A stretch of DNA of 64,000 bases. Origin: Smittia aterrima. Lineage: Eukaryota; Arthropoda; Insecta; Diptera; Chironomidae. Positions 12,153-24,700 of the stretch are shown here, piece after piece. The notes below the pieces were generated by a model that saw nothing but the letters and a program-made list of their open reading frames with translations, did no database searches and was not told the DNA's origin. The stretch is taken from the NCBI GenBank assembly GCA_033063855.1, contig CP093830.1, positions 15,686,854-15,750,853 of the forward strand. Direction: 5' to 3'. A program made the translations under genes and the position numbers. The first letter of the stretch is position 1; each line of letters starts with the position of its first letter.

Positions 12153-13278
12153 GACTTTGTCGGTAATTAGAGAAAAACTCTTTTACTTTCGTCTACGTAA
12201 ACACTATCTGCGAATATATTCAAAATTTAAATTTCAATATCATCACTTTATAGTTTATTGTTTTAAAAATTAAAAGTGAATAAACTTTAACTACAAACAA
12301 AAATTATCATGACGAACAAAGAAAAACAATTTCCGATTCATCCAAATGATATTTTTAAAGATATCTGTCATTTTTCTTGTAAACCGAAATGTGAGATGAT
12401 AAATGTTTACTGTTGATGTAAAACAAAAACAAACACACATAAGATTCATTTAATGATCGCGTGGATACACATCACGATATTTCATCAGCGCAAATTCATT
12501 TCTCACTCGAAAAAAGATAAGATTTCGCCGCACTTACCGTAGACGGTATATTGACTAAACAAGAGAAACGTAACAAGAAATCTTTAAATAATTCAACTAA
12601 CTGCGTGGAAAAATTGCAAACAACTGCCCCACGACGACGGAAAACTTGGACACTACACTTTGCATTGAGATTGAAATTGAGAGAATGATTGTTGTTCCGT
12701 ATTTACAATTGAGCTTGTTCAGCTGAGAGACAGAGATTTGTTTTTGTTTTTTGTATAAAATGTTCTCTCGCTCGAGAGTTTTATTTGCCCGCCGTGAATT
12801 TGTTGCGCGCAACTGAACGAACTTATGTTAGTGAAAAGCTTGAGAATCTTTGGTTCGATTCGAATAAATTCTTTTCTTATCAATAAAATACTTTCTTTGT
12901 TTGATCTGACGAACAAACTTAATGTTGATTTGTTAATGTTGTTGATTTGAAGATGAAATGATTAATGAATCAACTTTATTATTTTTCGTTCATGTTAAGC
13001 TTCGTACGGCTTCATCCATTCAAAGGTTTCATCCAGTTTATTTTTTTGGAATCTAATACTCGACCGGCCGGTTTACGAGGATACAAGCTAGAGGCGAACT
13101 GGAATGAAATTTAATTGAATTATCGACTCTCTCTTGTTGAGTTTGTCTCTGCTCAGTTCCGTTTCCGCGAAACTAAACGCAGTCGATCAATAGCAATGAA
13201 GACTTTCAAGTTGAATGCTCAGTTAAGTTTCACTTCGCCTTTGTCACTTAGTTGATTTTAAACACTCGCGCTATCATC
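12153..13278. promoter_or_regulatory. divergent intergenic region between transporter and CCCH gene
   Basis: Head-to-head spacing of about 1.1 kb between two start codons. No convincing frame is seen. It should contain both promoters and 5'UTRs. A GCGC-containing patch near 12800-12820 and a GCCGGCCGG-like patch near 13060 stand out against the AT-rich background. No TATA box or initiator can be assigned with confidence. Confidence 0.35.
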
Positions 13279-14512
13279 ATGTCCAATCTAGTCAAATTTA
13301 AAGATTCGCAATGGCTACAAATCGACGTTTGCAGAGAATTCCAAAGAAATAGCTGTCCACGAAACGACGAAACGTGCAAGTACGCGCATCCCGCTCAACA
13401 TGTTGAGGTGTCCAATGGAAAAGTTATGACGTGCTACGATAGTTGCAAGGGTAGATGTCTTAGAGAAGTTTGCAAATTTTATCATCCGTCGCCTTATTTG
13501 ATCGACATGGTAAGATTCTCTAGAAATTTCAACTTCTTAAACTGATTTATACTTTTTCTCAGTTACTGATGAAAGGTCGAAATCATTTGGCCATGAAGAA
13601 TTTAATTCATCAAATTCCCTCTGCTCAATTCATTCCAATGCCAAGTGACATGCCAACGATGCTGTTCCCCGCAATTCAAGCTGATTCAATATCAAGTAAC
13701 GAAGTTATTCATAAAACAGAATCAAGTTTGAAACGCTCTGCTGACGAAAGCTTTTACTCGTCGACGTACTGCAAGCGACAAGCAATCGAGAGGATTCCAT
13801 TCCCTCTCATTCCTCCGCCTACGTTCCAGCCGGTCTATCAATTTCCCACCCCCGCCGAACGTAAGTAAAACAGTCGATGACGTTGTCTTGATGCCTCCTG
13901 TTGGCGTCCACTAATTTAATTTCATGCCTTTCGATTCTCGGTCGCTTGCCGATGCTATTCTGTTTTTGCTATCACTTACAATTAAATCCTAATCGCTTGT
14001 TGGTGCTTAAAGCTTCTTCGGTGATTCCACTCAATGCCAGTTTTGTCAATTACACCGATTCTAATGGACAGGTACAAGAGCTTCTTCTTGTGGATTCAAT
14101 TTGAGAATTCAAGTCGAAATGTAACAATATTCAAAACGACTTCTATCTTCTTTAGTTGTTGGATAACTTGCCGGTTTGTCAAGACTTCAACCGGAATATT
14201 TGTACGAGATTGAATTGCAAATTCGTTCATTTGCTCGACCGTAAGTTACACTAAAGGCTAAACGACGTAAATTTACTTCTAATTTTAATTTCAAATTAGC
14301 CAAGAAACTCGAGATTAATGAGCAACGTGTGGCAGTCTGCAGAGATCATGCAAATGGAATTTGCCGCCGTCAGCAGTGCAAGTATGATCATATTTATTTG
14401 ATGGACATGGTAAGATTCTCTAGATATTTCAACTTATTCTAGATACTATCACATTCCAATAATTCTCCCGTCGGCTACCGAGATGGCCTCGAGTGGTCCC
14501 AGCGGAATCTAA
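13279..14512 (+). CDS. muscleblind-like CCCH zinc-finger RNA-binding protein (short divergent paralogue)
   Basis: Six exons join in phase: 13279-13509, 13563-13860, 14013-14071, 14156-14240, 14300-14381 and 14443-14512. They give 274 residues. The start D-S-Q-W-L-Q-I-D-V-C-R-E-F-Q-R-N-S-C is clearly muscleblind/MBNL. Four CCCH fingers occur as two pairs. Finger 1 is C-x7-C-x6-C-x3-H, and finger 2 is C-Y-D-S-C-K-G-R-C-x4-C-x3-H. Finger 3 is C-Q-D-F-N-R-N-I-C-x4-C-K-F-V-H, shorter than the usual x6. Finger 4 is C-R-D-H-A-N-G-I-C-x4-C-K-Y-Y-H. The conserved G-R-N-H-L-A-M-K-N follows pair 1. MBNL proteins bind YGCY-type RNA and control splicing. The compact introns and divergent second pair suggest a secondary copy rather than the canonical mbl locus. 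AATAAA lies at 14542-14547. An upstream in-frame ATG at 13252 is possible. Confidence 0.85.
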
Positions 14513-15716
14513 GGAGATGATACTGTACGCATTTCTAATTTAATAAAGCTTTTCTGTGTCGCAATTATTGTTGTCCTAAATACGGATTATTGGATCGAAT
14601 TACTGAAGTTTTCCATTTTGATGACATATTGATTACAAAGTAGCGATAAGATTTGAAGAAACCTAAAGTGCTTCACTTGTCCTTGAACTCTCCATATCCT
14701 TTGATGAATATTCATTTTGAATTCAATTACAATTCAAGATTTTCTATTCTTGCTGAAGAACGAAAACAAAATCTCGTTCCGAGCACATTGTCGTGCACTC
14801 TTATCCTGAACTGCGCACGCTCACGCGGAAAAGCTCTCTCTCGGAAAATAACATCTGCTTGAACAAGAGAATCATTTTAGTTTAGTGAAACCACGAAACG
14901 TAGTGGAATGAAAATCGTCTCCTGTTAAAATAATTCGAATTGATTTTCAGACTGTTTTAGTTCAATTTAAAAGATATCAAAAAGTCTTTTTAACAAAGCC
15001 TAAAGCGAAAGCAATAAAACTTTACATTTTTTCGGTGTTTGGTTCTCTTTTTTTGATAATTGCGACGAAAGCTTGACGTTCCGTTCAGCAGAGGGCTTTC
15101 TTGACATTGCTTTCGTGGCTGTGTTAGTGTGAAAATTGCAAGTGGAAACAAAAGGAAAATCCGAAACTTAAAATCATTTAAAAGGAATTTTCATGCCGTT
15201 TGCGACAGCCACAGTAACGACCGAATGGATAATTACGAAGCGAGCTACTCACTGACCATCTGGTGTCCAAACGAACCGAGCTAGAAAGCTCTGAAATCGA
15301 GTCAGCTAAAATTTTCACTTTGTGAAAAAAAATCAAATCAAAGAAAATTTCGTCACTGGAAAATCCGATTTTCCGCTCGTTAGTTAGATAAATTAAATTC
15401 TGTTGCTGTTTTAAAAATAGTTTAAGTGTTTCGGTCCTTAGCGAATTCGTAAAATTATTAGCCAACTCATTAAAACCTGAATGCTACAATTTTTCCCGAT
15501 AATAAGTGAAACAAGAAGAAGAAAAGATCCAGAAAACTCTTCGCTACATTGTCGCTCATTCTTGTAGATACATCAACTTAAAAGTGTTCCCCGAACGATG
15601 AAAGCAAAATGCTTCAATGTAAAAATAAATTTAATGGAATCTTAGTGGAAATTTTAGTCACACACACAGAACTTAGAGAGTAAAACTCAGGACAAAAAAA
15701 AAGTCGGATGAATAGC
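14513..15716. other. intergenic, unc-13 5' flank
   Basis: No supportable gene. Short frames on both strands have no recognisable content. It must contain the promoter and 5'UTR of the proximal unc-13 isoform. Confidence 0.4.
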
Positions 15717-18700
15717 ATGTCACTATTGAGTGTTACAGGTTCGGATGATTTGCGAAAAGCTCGTTGACATATCCGGGAGAATTGAGAAGATAATTTCTTT
15801 TCCTTTTTTCCGTTTTAGTTAAGCGCGCTAAATATACCGGTGATCAGGCAGTTCAGTTCAATACTTATGTCACTCTGAAACTTCAAAATGTTAAGACAAC
15901 AACACTCACCGTCAAAGGTGCGGAGCCTGTGTGGGATCAAGATTTTTTATTGTGAGTTGAAGGAATACTTCTTTTTGTTTCTTTATATTGTGAAAATTTC
16001 CATCCTCTTTTTTTTAGTGAAACAACCACGGTTCATGCAGGGCTGCTAGTAGAAGTATGGTCGAAAAACATTATTCTGGATCGTGCCATTGGCTTCCAGT
16101 TCATTCCATTGGAGTCGCTTCCATACAATCAGTATGATTATCCGATGGTATACGAGCAGTGGTTCAACATTGATGCGGAACAAGTGATTGTGAACGGCGA
16201 GGTTCAAGGGACCAGAGATCCAACAGGTCATATGCTACTTTTGGATTTGCATTTTGAGCTGCCTTTCGGTAAGTGGGAGTTTAATTTTAAGCTTTTTGAA
16301 AGCTCTTGAGAGCTCTTCGTTTCGAGAAAATCCTTTTAAATTGAACTTGCATTTCCATTTCATTAGATGTCAATACCCAAGGTGATCAGCTTCAAAATAA
16401 AATGGGTTACAATGTCGACTATACGAATCAAGAGCAATATATCGAAAATTGCAATGACTATGGAGAGTACCAAACCGATTTTGGCTATCAGAACAACACG
16501 TCATCGCAAAATAAGTATGGGCAGCTTGCAACTCCACACTCGTCATTAGAAACTTCCAGACAAAACTCATACGAGAGAGACGAGCGACAGTATTATGACG
16601 TGAACAACTTTTACAATGGCCAATATCAAGAGGGCTCGCCGGCATATGATAATGGAGAGATGGACGTCGCAGAATATGACGAGGGAGCGCTTTATTACAA
16701 CTCTAGGCCAATGAAGTTTGTGTAGCATGTAATTAAAATCAAATTTCAAATTTTATATCAAAATCTTTTCAGTTCATTCAGTCAAAAGTCACGTCCTTCC
16801 ACGCACAGAACTGTTAGGCAGTTGAGTAGAAGAAACTTGGAACGTCAGAATACATTATACGATGAAGAACAATACGATCAGCCACTAGATACTTGCAGTG
16901 AGATAAACTACAATTACAACAATGATGAGTGTTACGATGGATACGGTTACAATCAATCGATGATGAATGGAGAATATTCTTACGACCCATACGGTCAACA
17001 GAATAAACAAAAATCTCTCCCGCAACCTCCTCTGAGTTATAGTCAGAGTGTTAATGATGGCTTTGGTCACAGAGGAGCTAGTTTACCCGCAACTCCAATG
17101 GCACATCAGCGCAACAATCGTCAACTGCCCAAATACACTTCACCAACGCACCAACCCCAACCCCGCGGTCTTCCAAAACTCACCCGTCAATTACCATCGT
17201 CCATTGAGTCGGCAGCTTCCACCTTCTCGTCACTGTTTGGTGGAAGTCGAAATACTACAAAGCGAACTGTCCCGTTTACGATAGAAGCGGAGCATCAAGA
17301 AAAATCCTTGTTTTCTCTTTTATCTGAGAGTAAACCACAAGTCTCGCAACCTGAAGAATATTTAGACCATTCAGCTTACAATGAGAACTATAATTATGCA
17401 TACAACAGTTTGGATAGTGCCGATGAGATGATGGTGATTGAAGAGAAATACGATGGAGTAAGCACTAGAATGGCTGCGCTGCCATTCGTTCCAATGAATG
17501 AATCGTCGTCAACGCGAGACTATGATTCATACAGGTGAGTGAAACAAAACATAATTGCTTGAATGACGAGAATCGATTAAAATTTGTCAATTGCAGTTAT
17601 CACAACAAAACAGATTCCGAGCCTTTAAGCCATCATGAGATTCCTACAATTGACGTCCAACAACCGTATTCGTATGACGACAAATCGTATTACGGCGATG
17701 AGTATTACGAAACGTCAATGTATTCGTGTCAGATGGATCCGATGTCTACGCCATCCCCAAAGAAATCAAAGAGACTCCCAAGCACAGCCCCATCAATGGT
17801 GCCAACGACATCTTCTTCAAACATCATGAGCGCTGCTGGTGCTGGACTCTCAAGCCTTTTTAGCTCCATATCAAACACTCTTCATTCACCATCAACATCA
17901 AAAAGCTCATTAGTGTCTCCAAGCGTTCCAAACATTTCAATGTTCTCGTCGGCTTATACGCCAATGACGACTAGCTCAATGTTTTCGTCTGCAACGGGAA
18001 GTTCTATGTTCTCATCTGCCTACACGCCTATCACCACAAGTTCCATCTTCTCGTCTCCTTATAATCTGCCGACAACAGCTACGTCGAGTTCCATGTTTTC
18101 GTCAGCTTATAGTCCGACAACTACTAGTTTAATCTTCTCTTCTGATTATGCTCCTGTTACGACCAGTGCAATCTTTTCATCAGCCTTCACTCCTTCGACC
18201 TCCATTAGCATGTTCTCTTCAGCTTACGCTACTACAACGACGAGTAGCTCGATATTCTCGTCAGCTTACACCTTAACAACCACCACAAGCTCTAGTAGTT
18301 TCTCCTACGCGCCGTTGTCGTACACGGCGACGACCGCAGCTTTCACGTCAACAACCTACGGAAATAATAGCTTTAGTGAAAGAAACTACAGTTCAGTGCC
18401 AAGCTACAGTAGCACAAGTTTTAGCACTAGTTGCACAACTTCGGGTGTTCTTGATCATCCCAGTTACACAACGTCAAGCTTTGACACTCCAATCACAAGC
18501 TACGACTTAAACTACACAACCTCGAGCTTTGATACTCATCCAGTCACAAGCTACGATTTAAATTACACAACGTCGAGCTTTGAGACTCCTTCAATCACGA
18601 GCTACGATTTAAGCTACACAAAGTCGAGCTTTGAGACTCCAATAACGAGCTATGATCGAAATTACACAACTTCGAGCTTTGACATTCCAACCACGAGCTG

Positions 18701-21700
18701 TGATGTAAACTACACAACGTCGAGCTTCGAGAATCCAACCACGAGCTTCGATCAAAATTACACTACGTCGAGTTATGATTCAAGCTTTAAAACGTCCAGT
18801 TATGAACCCGTAATTACTACCACAAGTTATGATTCAAGTTATACGACGTCAAACTTTGATTCCAATTATTTATCGAGCTATAACATCATCTCTACAACAA
18901 ACTTTAGCTCTTCTTTGACTAGTCATGCTCCGATTAACACTTTTGCTCCAATTTCAAGTTATCCCGAGTCAACAACTTATGGAATAGTTAAAAAGGAAAC
19001 TCCGATTCCTGTTACAACATCTAGTGCTTCATCAACTTCATTCTTAGGCGCACTTTCATCTCTGTTCAGTGTTGAAACTACAACTACGGCTCTGACTCGA
19101 ACCACAAACTCTTTACCGACATATAACACGACAGCGACAAGTTCTTTCTCCAATTACAACACAACAGAAAGCGATACTTTGACTTCAATCTACGACTCAA
19201 CGTCTTCTAGTCTTTTCTCTACCGGATATGGAGCAACTTCAACAAGCTACAATCTAACGTCGAGTCACAATCCAACGATGTCAATCGGAATTCTTGGACA
19301 TTCACCAATTATTGAGGAAGAGGCTGAGATTGACGAAACATTGATCGACGATTATTATCCGGAAACAACTTACCCTCCGTTTACATCATCAATCAACAGT
19401 TACAATGTGACATCGGCAAGCTTAATCTCTGATGTGCCATCCACTTCGCTCTACAACACCACCAGCAACGTTATAAGCACAAGCAGTTACTTGCCAAACA
19501 TATCAGATCCGTACTATGAGGATATACTTGATGATAAGATTGAAGAAGAATATCGAGAAGACTATGAGGAAGGCGTCTTGCCACCTACGATCTCAACTGT
19601 TGAGTCTGATTATAACTTTAAGCCAATCGTCACGACGTCCGTTCCCACAACAAGTACAGATGATTATTATTACGAGAACTCGACTTATCCGTTGAACAGC
19701 AAATTGTCAACAATTCCTGAGACAGCCAATGACATTTATTTATCGAGTAGCGATCTACAAGGTAGTTCGGAAGTTTACGGAGAACAATTGGCCACTCCGG
19801 GTGCTTACGATTATACTGAGAATGAAAATGATTACATCGCTTCGGGAGACTTAAAAAATACAAACTTGTATGAAGCTTATACTTCGCAGCAGCCGTTGAA
19901 CTATCAGACAACGACTGCATCTTCAATGATTTCAACTATGACAAACTCTACGAGTCAAGCACAACCGGAACAAAAGAAATCAAGATTTGGCCTTGGTTCA
20001 CTTTTCAGTGATGGATTAAGTGCCATCGGCAGTAGTGTGAATACGATTAAGTCAACAGCAACTAATTTAGCTGGTGGAGCTGTTGGAGTCGTCGGTGGAG
20101 TGGTTGGTGCTGCTGCCGCGGCAGCACAATCAACACAAAGCAGTGGACAACCAATAAATCAAAATCAGAACCAAATGCATCAAAATCAAATGAACAGTCA
20201 GAGCTACAACCATGTCGAACCTGTAATAACGACTTCCGGACCATCTTTGACTTCAAACAAAGCACCTCCCCTCGCTTCGCTTTCTTCAATGAAATTAACA
20301 AAGCAAACGTCAGAACTCTACGAAGAACAGCAAGAGGAATATTTGGATCCTTATGATAAACAGGTAAATGAAAATAATTTTAATCTTTCATAAAGAGCTT
20401 TTGAGATTGCAAATATTTTTCATTTTAAGGATTCCTTCTATGAGCCTGACTATTTTAATGAAGAGGAAGAAAACCGCTACTTAGCAGAGCACAACTCACC
20501 TGACAACAACAATTATATGTCGCCCACCTATAGAAATCACACGGACGACTTCAGTTCCCACATGAATGACAATAATAACGACACATATGGTACATATAGC
20601 AGTGATAACAAGTCACAACTTCACAATAATAGCAGTAAGCTCAATCGAAATGACTCGAATAACAATGCAAGCGATATTTATAACTATCGCCGTACATCTT
20701 ACGATGATCGCGTTGAAGATAAGACTAAACTAGGTTTAAATAATAACTCGGACGATTACTATAAGATGTACGATGACAAAGAGAAAGACGATCGTCGTTA
20801 TGAGGAGGAATTTGATAATGAGTACGCCCAAGATTCCGTCACGTTGTCGAAGCAAATGATGCATAAGCAAATGAGTATTTTGGATGGAGATGCGCACCAT
20901 CAAGACGAATATATGAACGATAAGAACAAAATGATGTTGAATGGTGAACAGAAGGCAATCGACGACGAGTATTTGGATGAGTTTGACGAGGAGGGAATGT
21001 TGCGACGAAAGTCAGACACAAATAACTTCATGAAAAAGCAAGAAAGTATCATGGAAGATGACCCGGAATTGAAGCGACTTGAAGAGAACCACCAAAATCA
21101 ACAGCAGCAACAACATCAGTTCCAAGATGAAACAGAGCTTCTCGATCAATTTGATTTGGAGATGAAACATAAAAAGTCAGTTACGATATCTGAGGATCAA
21201 GTTATTGTACATCACGAGAAACCAAGGGAGACGAGGACTGCAAAGCAGCGATGGCATTGGGCGTATAATAGAATCGTTCATCAAGCTCAGGTGAGTGACT
21301 TCTTTGTATCAAAACAAACCAAAGCTTTAATTGTTGAAAGACTTTTAAAAATAACAAACGGCAACTAAAAACAGAACCAGCATGAGTCGCAAACACTTTT
21401 TTGGTTCTTCCGGTGTACACGACCTCGGACAAAACCAAACACTTTTAATGCATTTTAAGTTGTGTGCGTGAGGAAATTGCCATTGACCCAGCTGATAAGG
21501 GAAATTGTTGTAATTTTAATTCAATAATGCTTTTAATACCCGCTGCGTTTACTTCAACTTCGCTTAACTTCCTGGAAGCGAAAACTTTTGTTTTCAAAGC
21601 ACTTGTTGCCGTCAACTCATTCAGTCGTAGATTTTCAAGTTGATTGAATGTTTATCAGAATTTCAAAGAAATTTTAAAGTGAAAATGAATGGGAGAAAGA

Positions 21701-24700
21701 AAAATATCTCGTCCGTAGAGCGGACTAGAAAATTAAGCATTCTCCTTCACAAAGCAGCAGCTTCAGTTCATCATCAACAAAAAGCTTTGGTTTGTACAAC
21801 TTGACATGATTCATGGTGAAATTCAATCGTTTTTGCGGCGCCTAAGAGCTTAAGTTATTCTCAATGGCACATTTCTTATACGCGATGATATGCGGTCGTG
21901 AGAATGTTGACAAAGGAATCGGAATATCTTTTTGCTCTGGATGCTTCATGGATAAGGCTTTTTATTTTTGGAAAAAAAATCTTTAAATGAGCTTTAAGTT
22001 AACATTAAAAGTTTTTAAATTATTTGTAGCTACAAAGCTATAAGTCAAGAGGACATAAAAATTCGTAACATTCCAGAGACTATTTCGAGCCTCTTTTTGG
22101 CAGTTTCGAAACACTGACATTCCCCGTTTTCGATCAGAATTTCCTCGCTTTCCACCTCCTTTTTTCGACTTCCAAGAAATTTTCTTCAAAGTACAGAAGC
22201 AGAAGGAAAAAATTTACTCCCGTTTAAAGTCGATATTTCGGTAGAAATTCTGTGAATTTAAAGACAAAAGTGATTTTAAACTATAGCAGACGATAATCCA
22301 AACTCAAATACGTAGAAATGAACTCAAAAAACTCGCTACAAGTGAAATATGTTTCAAAAATCGTTTAGGAAAATTCTTCGTGTGTAGAAATTTCATATTG
22401 TTGGAAAAATGAAAGGATAATCCATTTATTTAGTGAAATAAGATTAAAATAGTGAAGTTAGTGAGTTTAATTTTAAAAGTTCTCTAAAACAACAATTGAA
22501 GCTTTGTCTGAGAGAACAAAAATTAATTAAAAATATTTTCCTTTGCTTCGGAAAAAAAGGAAAAATAATTTTTTCAATTTCAGAAGAAAAAGAAAATGTC
22601 AAAGAAAATTTTCATTGAACTCAAATTTGTTACTTGAAAGTTGAATTTATGTTTGAAAATGAATTTTCTAGTTAACGAAATTAAGTATTGATTTATGAAA
22701 AAGCTTTTTAATTAAGCTTCATTGAGCTTATCCTTCAATTATGTTTCAAAGCGATAATTTGTATTGGAACTTCTCGTTTCCCCTTTTATTCTCCTCTTCG
22801 ACTTCCAAACTTCATTCACTTCCTTTCGGCTCCAAAAACGCTTGCGCGAAGATTGTAAATCATTTCCAGTGTTGTTTTCAAGTCAGAGTCCCACATGTGA
22901 GGATTTAGAGTGTTTCATTCACCCAATTTAGTCGAGATTTCCGAGTGAAGAAGAAATTTTTAGAAGTTGCTCACAAGGGAGATTTTTCCATCAAGTTAAA
23001 TGGCTCAAATGAAAGTTTAAATTTAGAGCTTAACTTATCTTATAGAAAAGAAAACATTTCTGAGAAACACAGATTAGTTTGTTAAGAAAATAACAAGAAG
23101 ATTCACACTAAGGCGACGGAAGTCTGAAAGCTTAATCGATTCCCATCCAATTTTGACCGATTGACTTCAAGTGTTATGACATTTTTCTTCTTCTGTGACT
23201 GAAATAAATGATTTTATATCCTTGACAGAACTTTTGCAATGGTTAAAATATTGATTAAACTATTAGAAGACACAGCAACATAAAACATATCATAGTGAAA
23301 ATAAAAAATAAATTAAAATAAACCTAAAAAATTAATCTACAATAATGGATCACCATAAAAACATGTCGGACCATCACGGTTCGGCTCAAAATACTCCAAT
23401 TATGCAAAAGATGCAATTCAAAATGCACCATCAGAGATTAAAAGAAGCGGAGAGTGACTCAGTATCTTCAGCAATGTCCCCAATGATGGACCGACGAATG
23501 AATAAAATCACAACAAAAGCAATGTCAGCGATGGACTTGAGCAACGGGCAACAACCTCCCGATATGGTTCAACAAAACGCTCAACTTTCGCTAATGATGC
23601 ATCAGCAGCAAAAGTTTCCCCATCAAAATCATCCAATGGATCAGCAAATGTACCAACAGTTCAACCAAAAGCCAGTCCTAAATCAGTTGATGAAAATGGG
23701 TCCAAATCACAACGCATCGCTAGCTGATTTTCGCTCTGTTATCAACAATCAATCAGTTGACGATTTGATTGCTAGTCGTGATCAAATCCATGCGATTGTA
23801 AATGCACAGAAACATTCTGACTACATTGTGTCGGACTACATGGACAAAATACAAACAAGGATTGCCCTACTCGAAACAGAATTAAAGTTTGCCGATAGGA
23901 AATTGCACTTGCTCTACTCGGAATATAATGAAATGTTGACAAAGATTGAAAAGCTGGAAAACTTGACGATTGCGCAGCAGTCAGTGTTAGCAAACTTAAT
24001 GGATTTGTGCAGCAATCAATCACACGAAGTCAGTGCAGCTAAAGCTGTTCAAGCGAAGGCCGCAGCTTTGTTTGGCATAAATCCACAAGACCTCGTGATG
24101 AGCCGTACGGAAACATTCAATGATCAATTCCAACAAGAAGCGATGGTAGATTCAACTCAAACTGAGTTTAACGAAATGCTTGAGGATTTGAAAAATGAAG
24201 CAATAATTGACGGATTGAGAGGATTACAAAGAAGTGGTCAAGGAATGAAGAAAAATATTCCGATTGCGTTTAATGTTGGGGCGGAAAACTTTCCGGAATT
24301 CGAAGGTGACGCTGATTACGAAGCTCTGATGGCAATGTTGACACAGAGTCAACCAACTCCACAAAGTTTTCAATTTTTTCGAAACCTAATGGAAAACGAT
24401 GTCTCAGCGGAGCAGCGTGACGCGATGAGTCAACATTTACTTCAACAGCACAACGCAATGGAGTTGTTAAAGAACTTAAACGAAGCACAACTCAATGAGA
24501 TGGAGTTTTTTCGTAGCGGCGAATTGAACAAAAACCTATTTAGTAGTTTGCCTCCCGAGCCACCAGTGCTCGGAATGATTTACGAAGACAACGAAGAGAA
24601 AGCCGAGAATAATAATAAGGACATTTCTCCTGTAACTGACAAGAATGACGCGAGCTACGCTTCGAAGAAAGACGATTCAACATCTGCGAATGTTGGAACT

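Noticed and set aside
13252..13278. Upstream in-frame ATG for the muscleblind-like gene
   Set aside because: It adds nine residues (M-I-L-N-T-R-A-I-I) with no family similarity; the ATG at 13279 fits the usual start better, though either is possible.
14382..14409. Distal donor at 14410 for exon 5 of the muscleblind-like gene
   Set aside because: It would leave a 33-base intron; the donor at 14382 gives a 61-base intron and a complete C-K-Y-Y-H finger.
15178..15465. 95-codon minus-strand frame upstream of unc-13
   Set aside because: No recognisable content, no splice context, and Lys/Phe/Ser-rich as expected from AT-rich chance.
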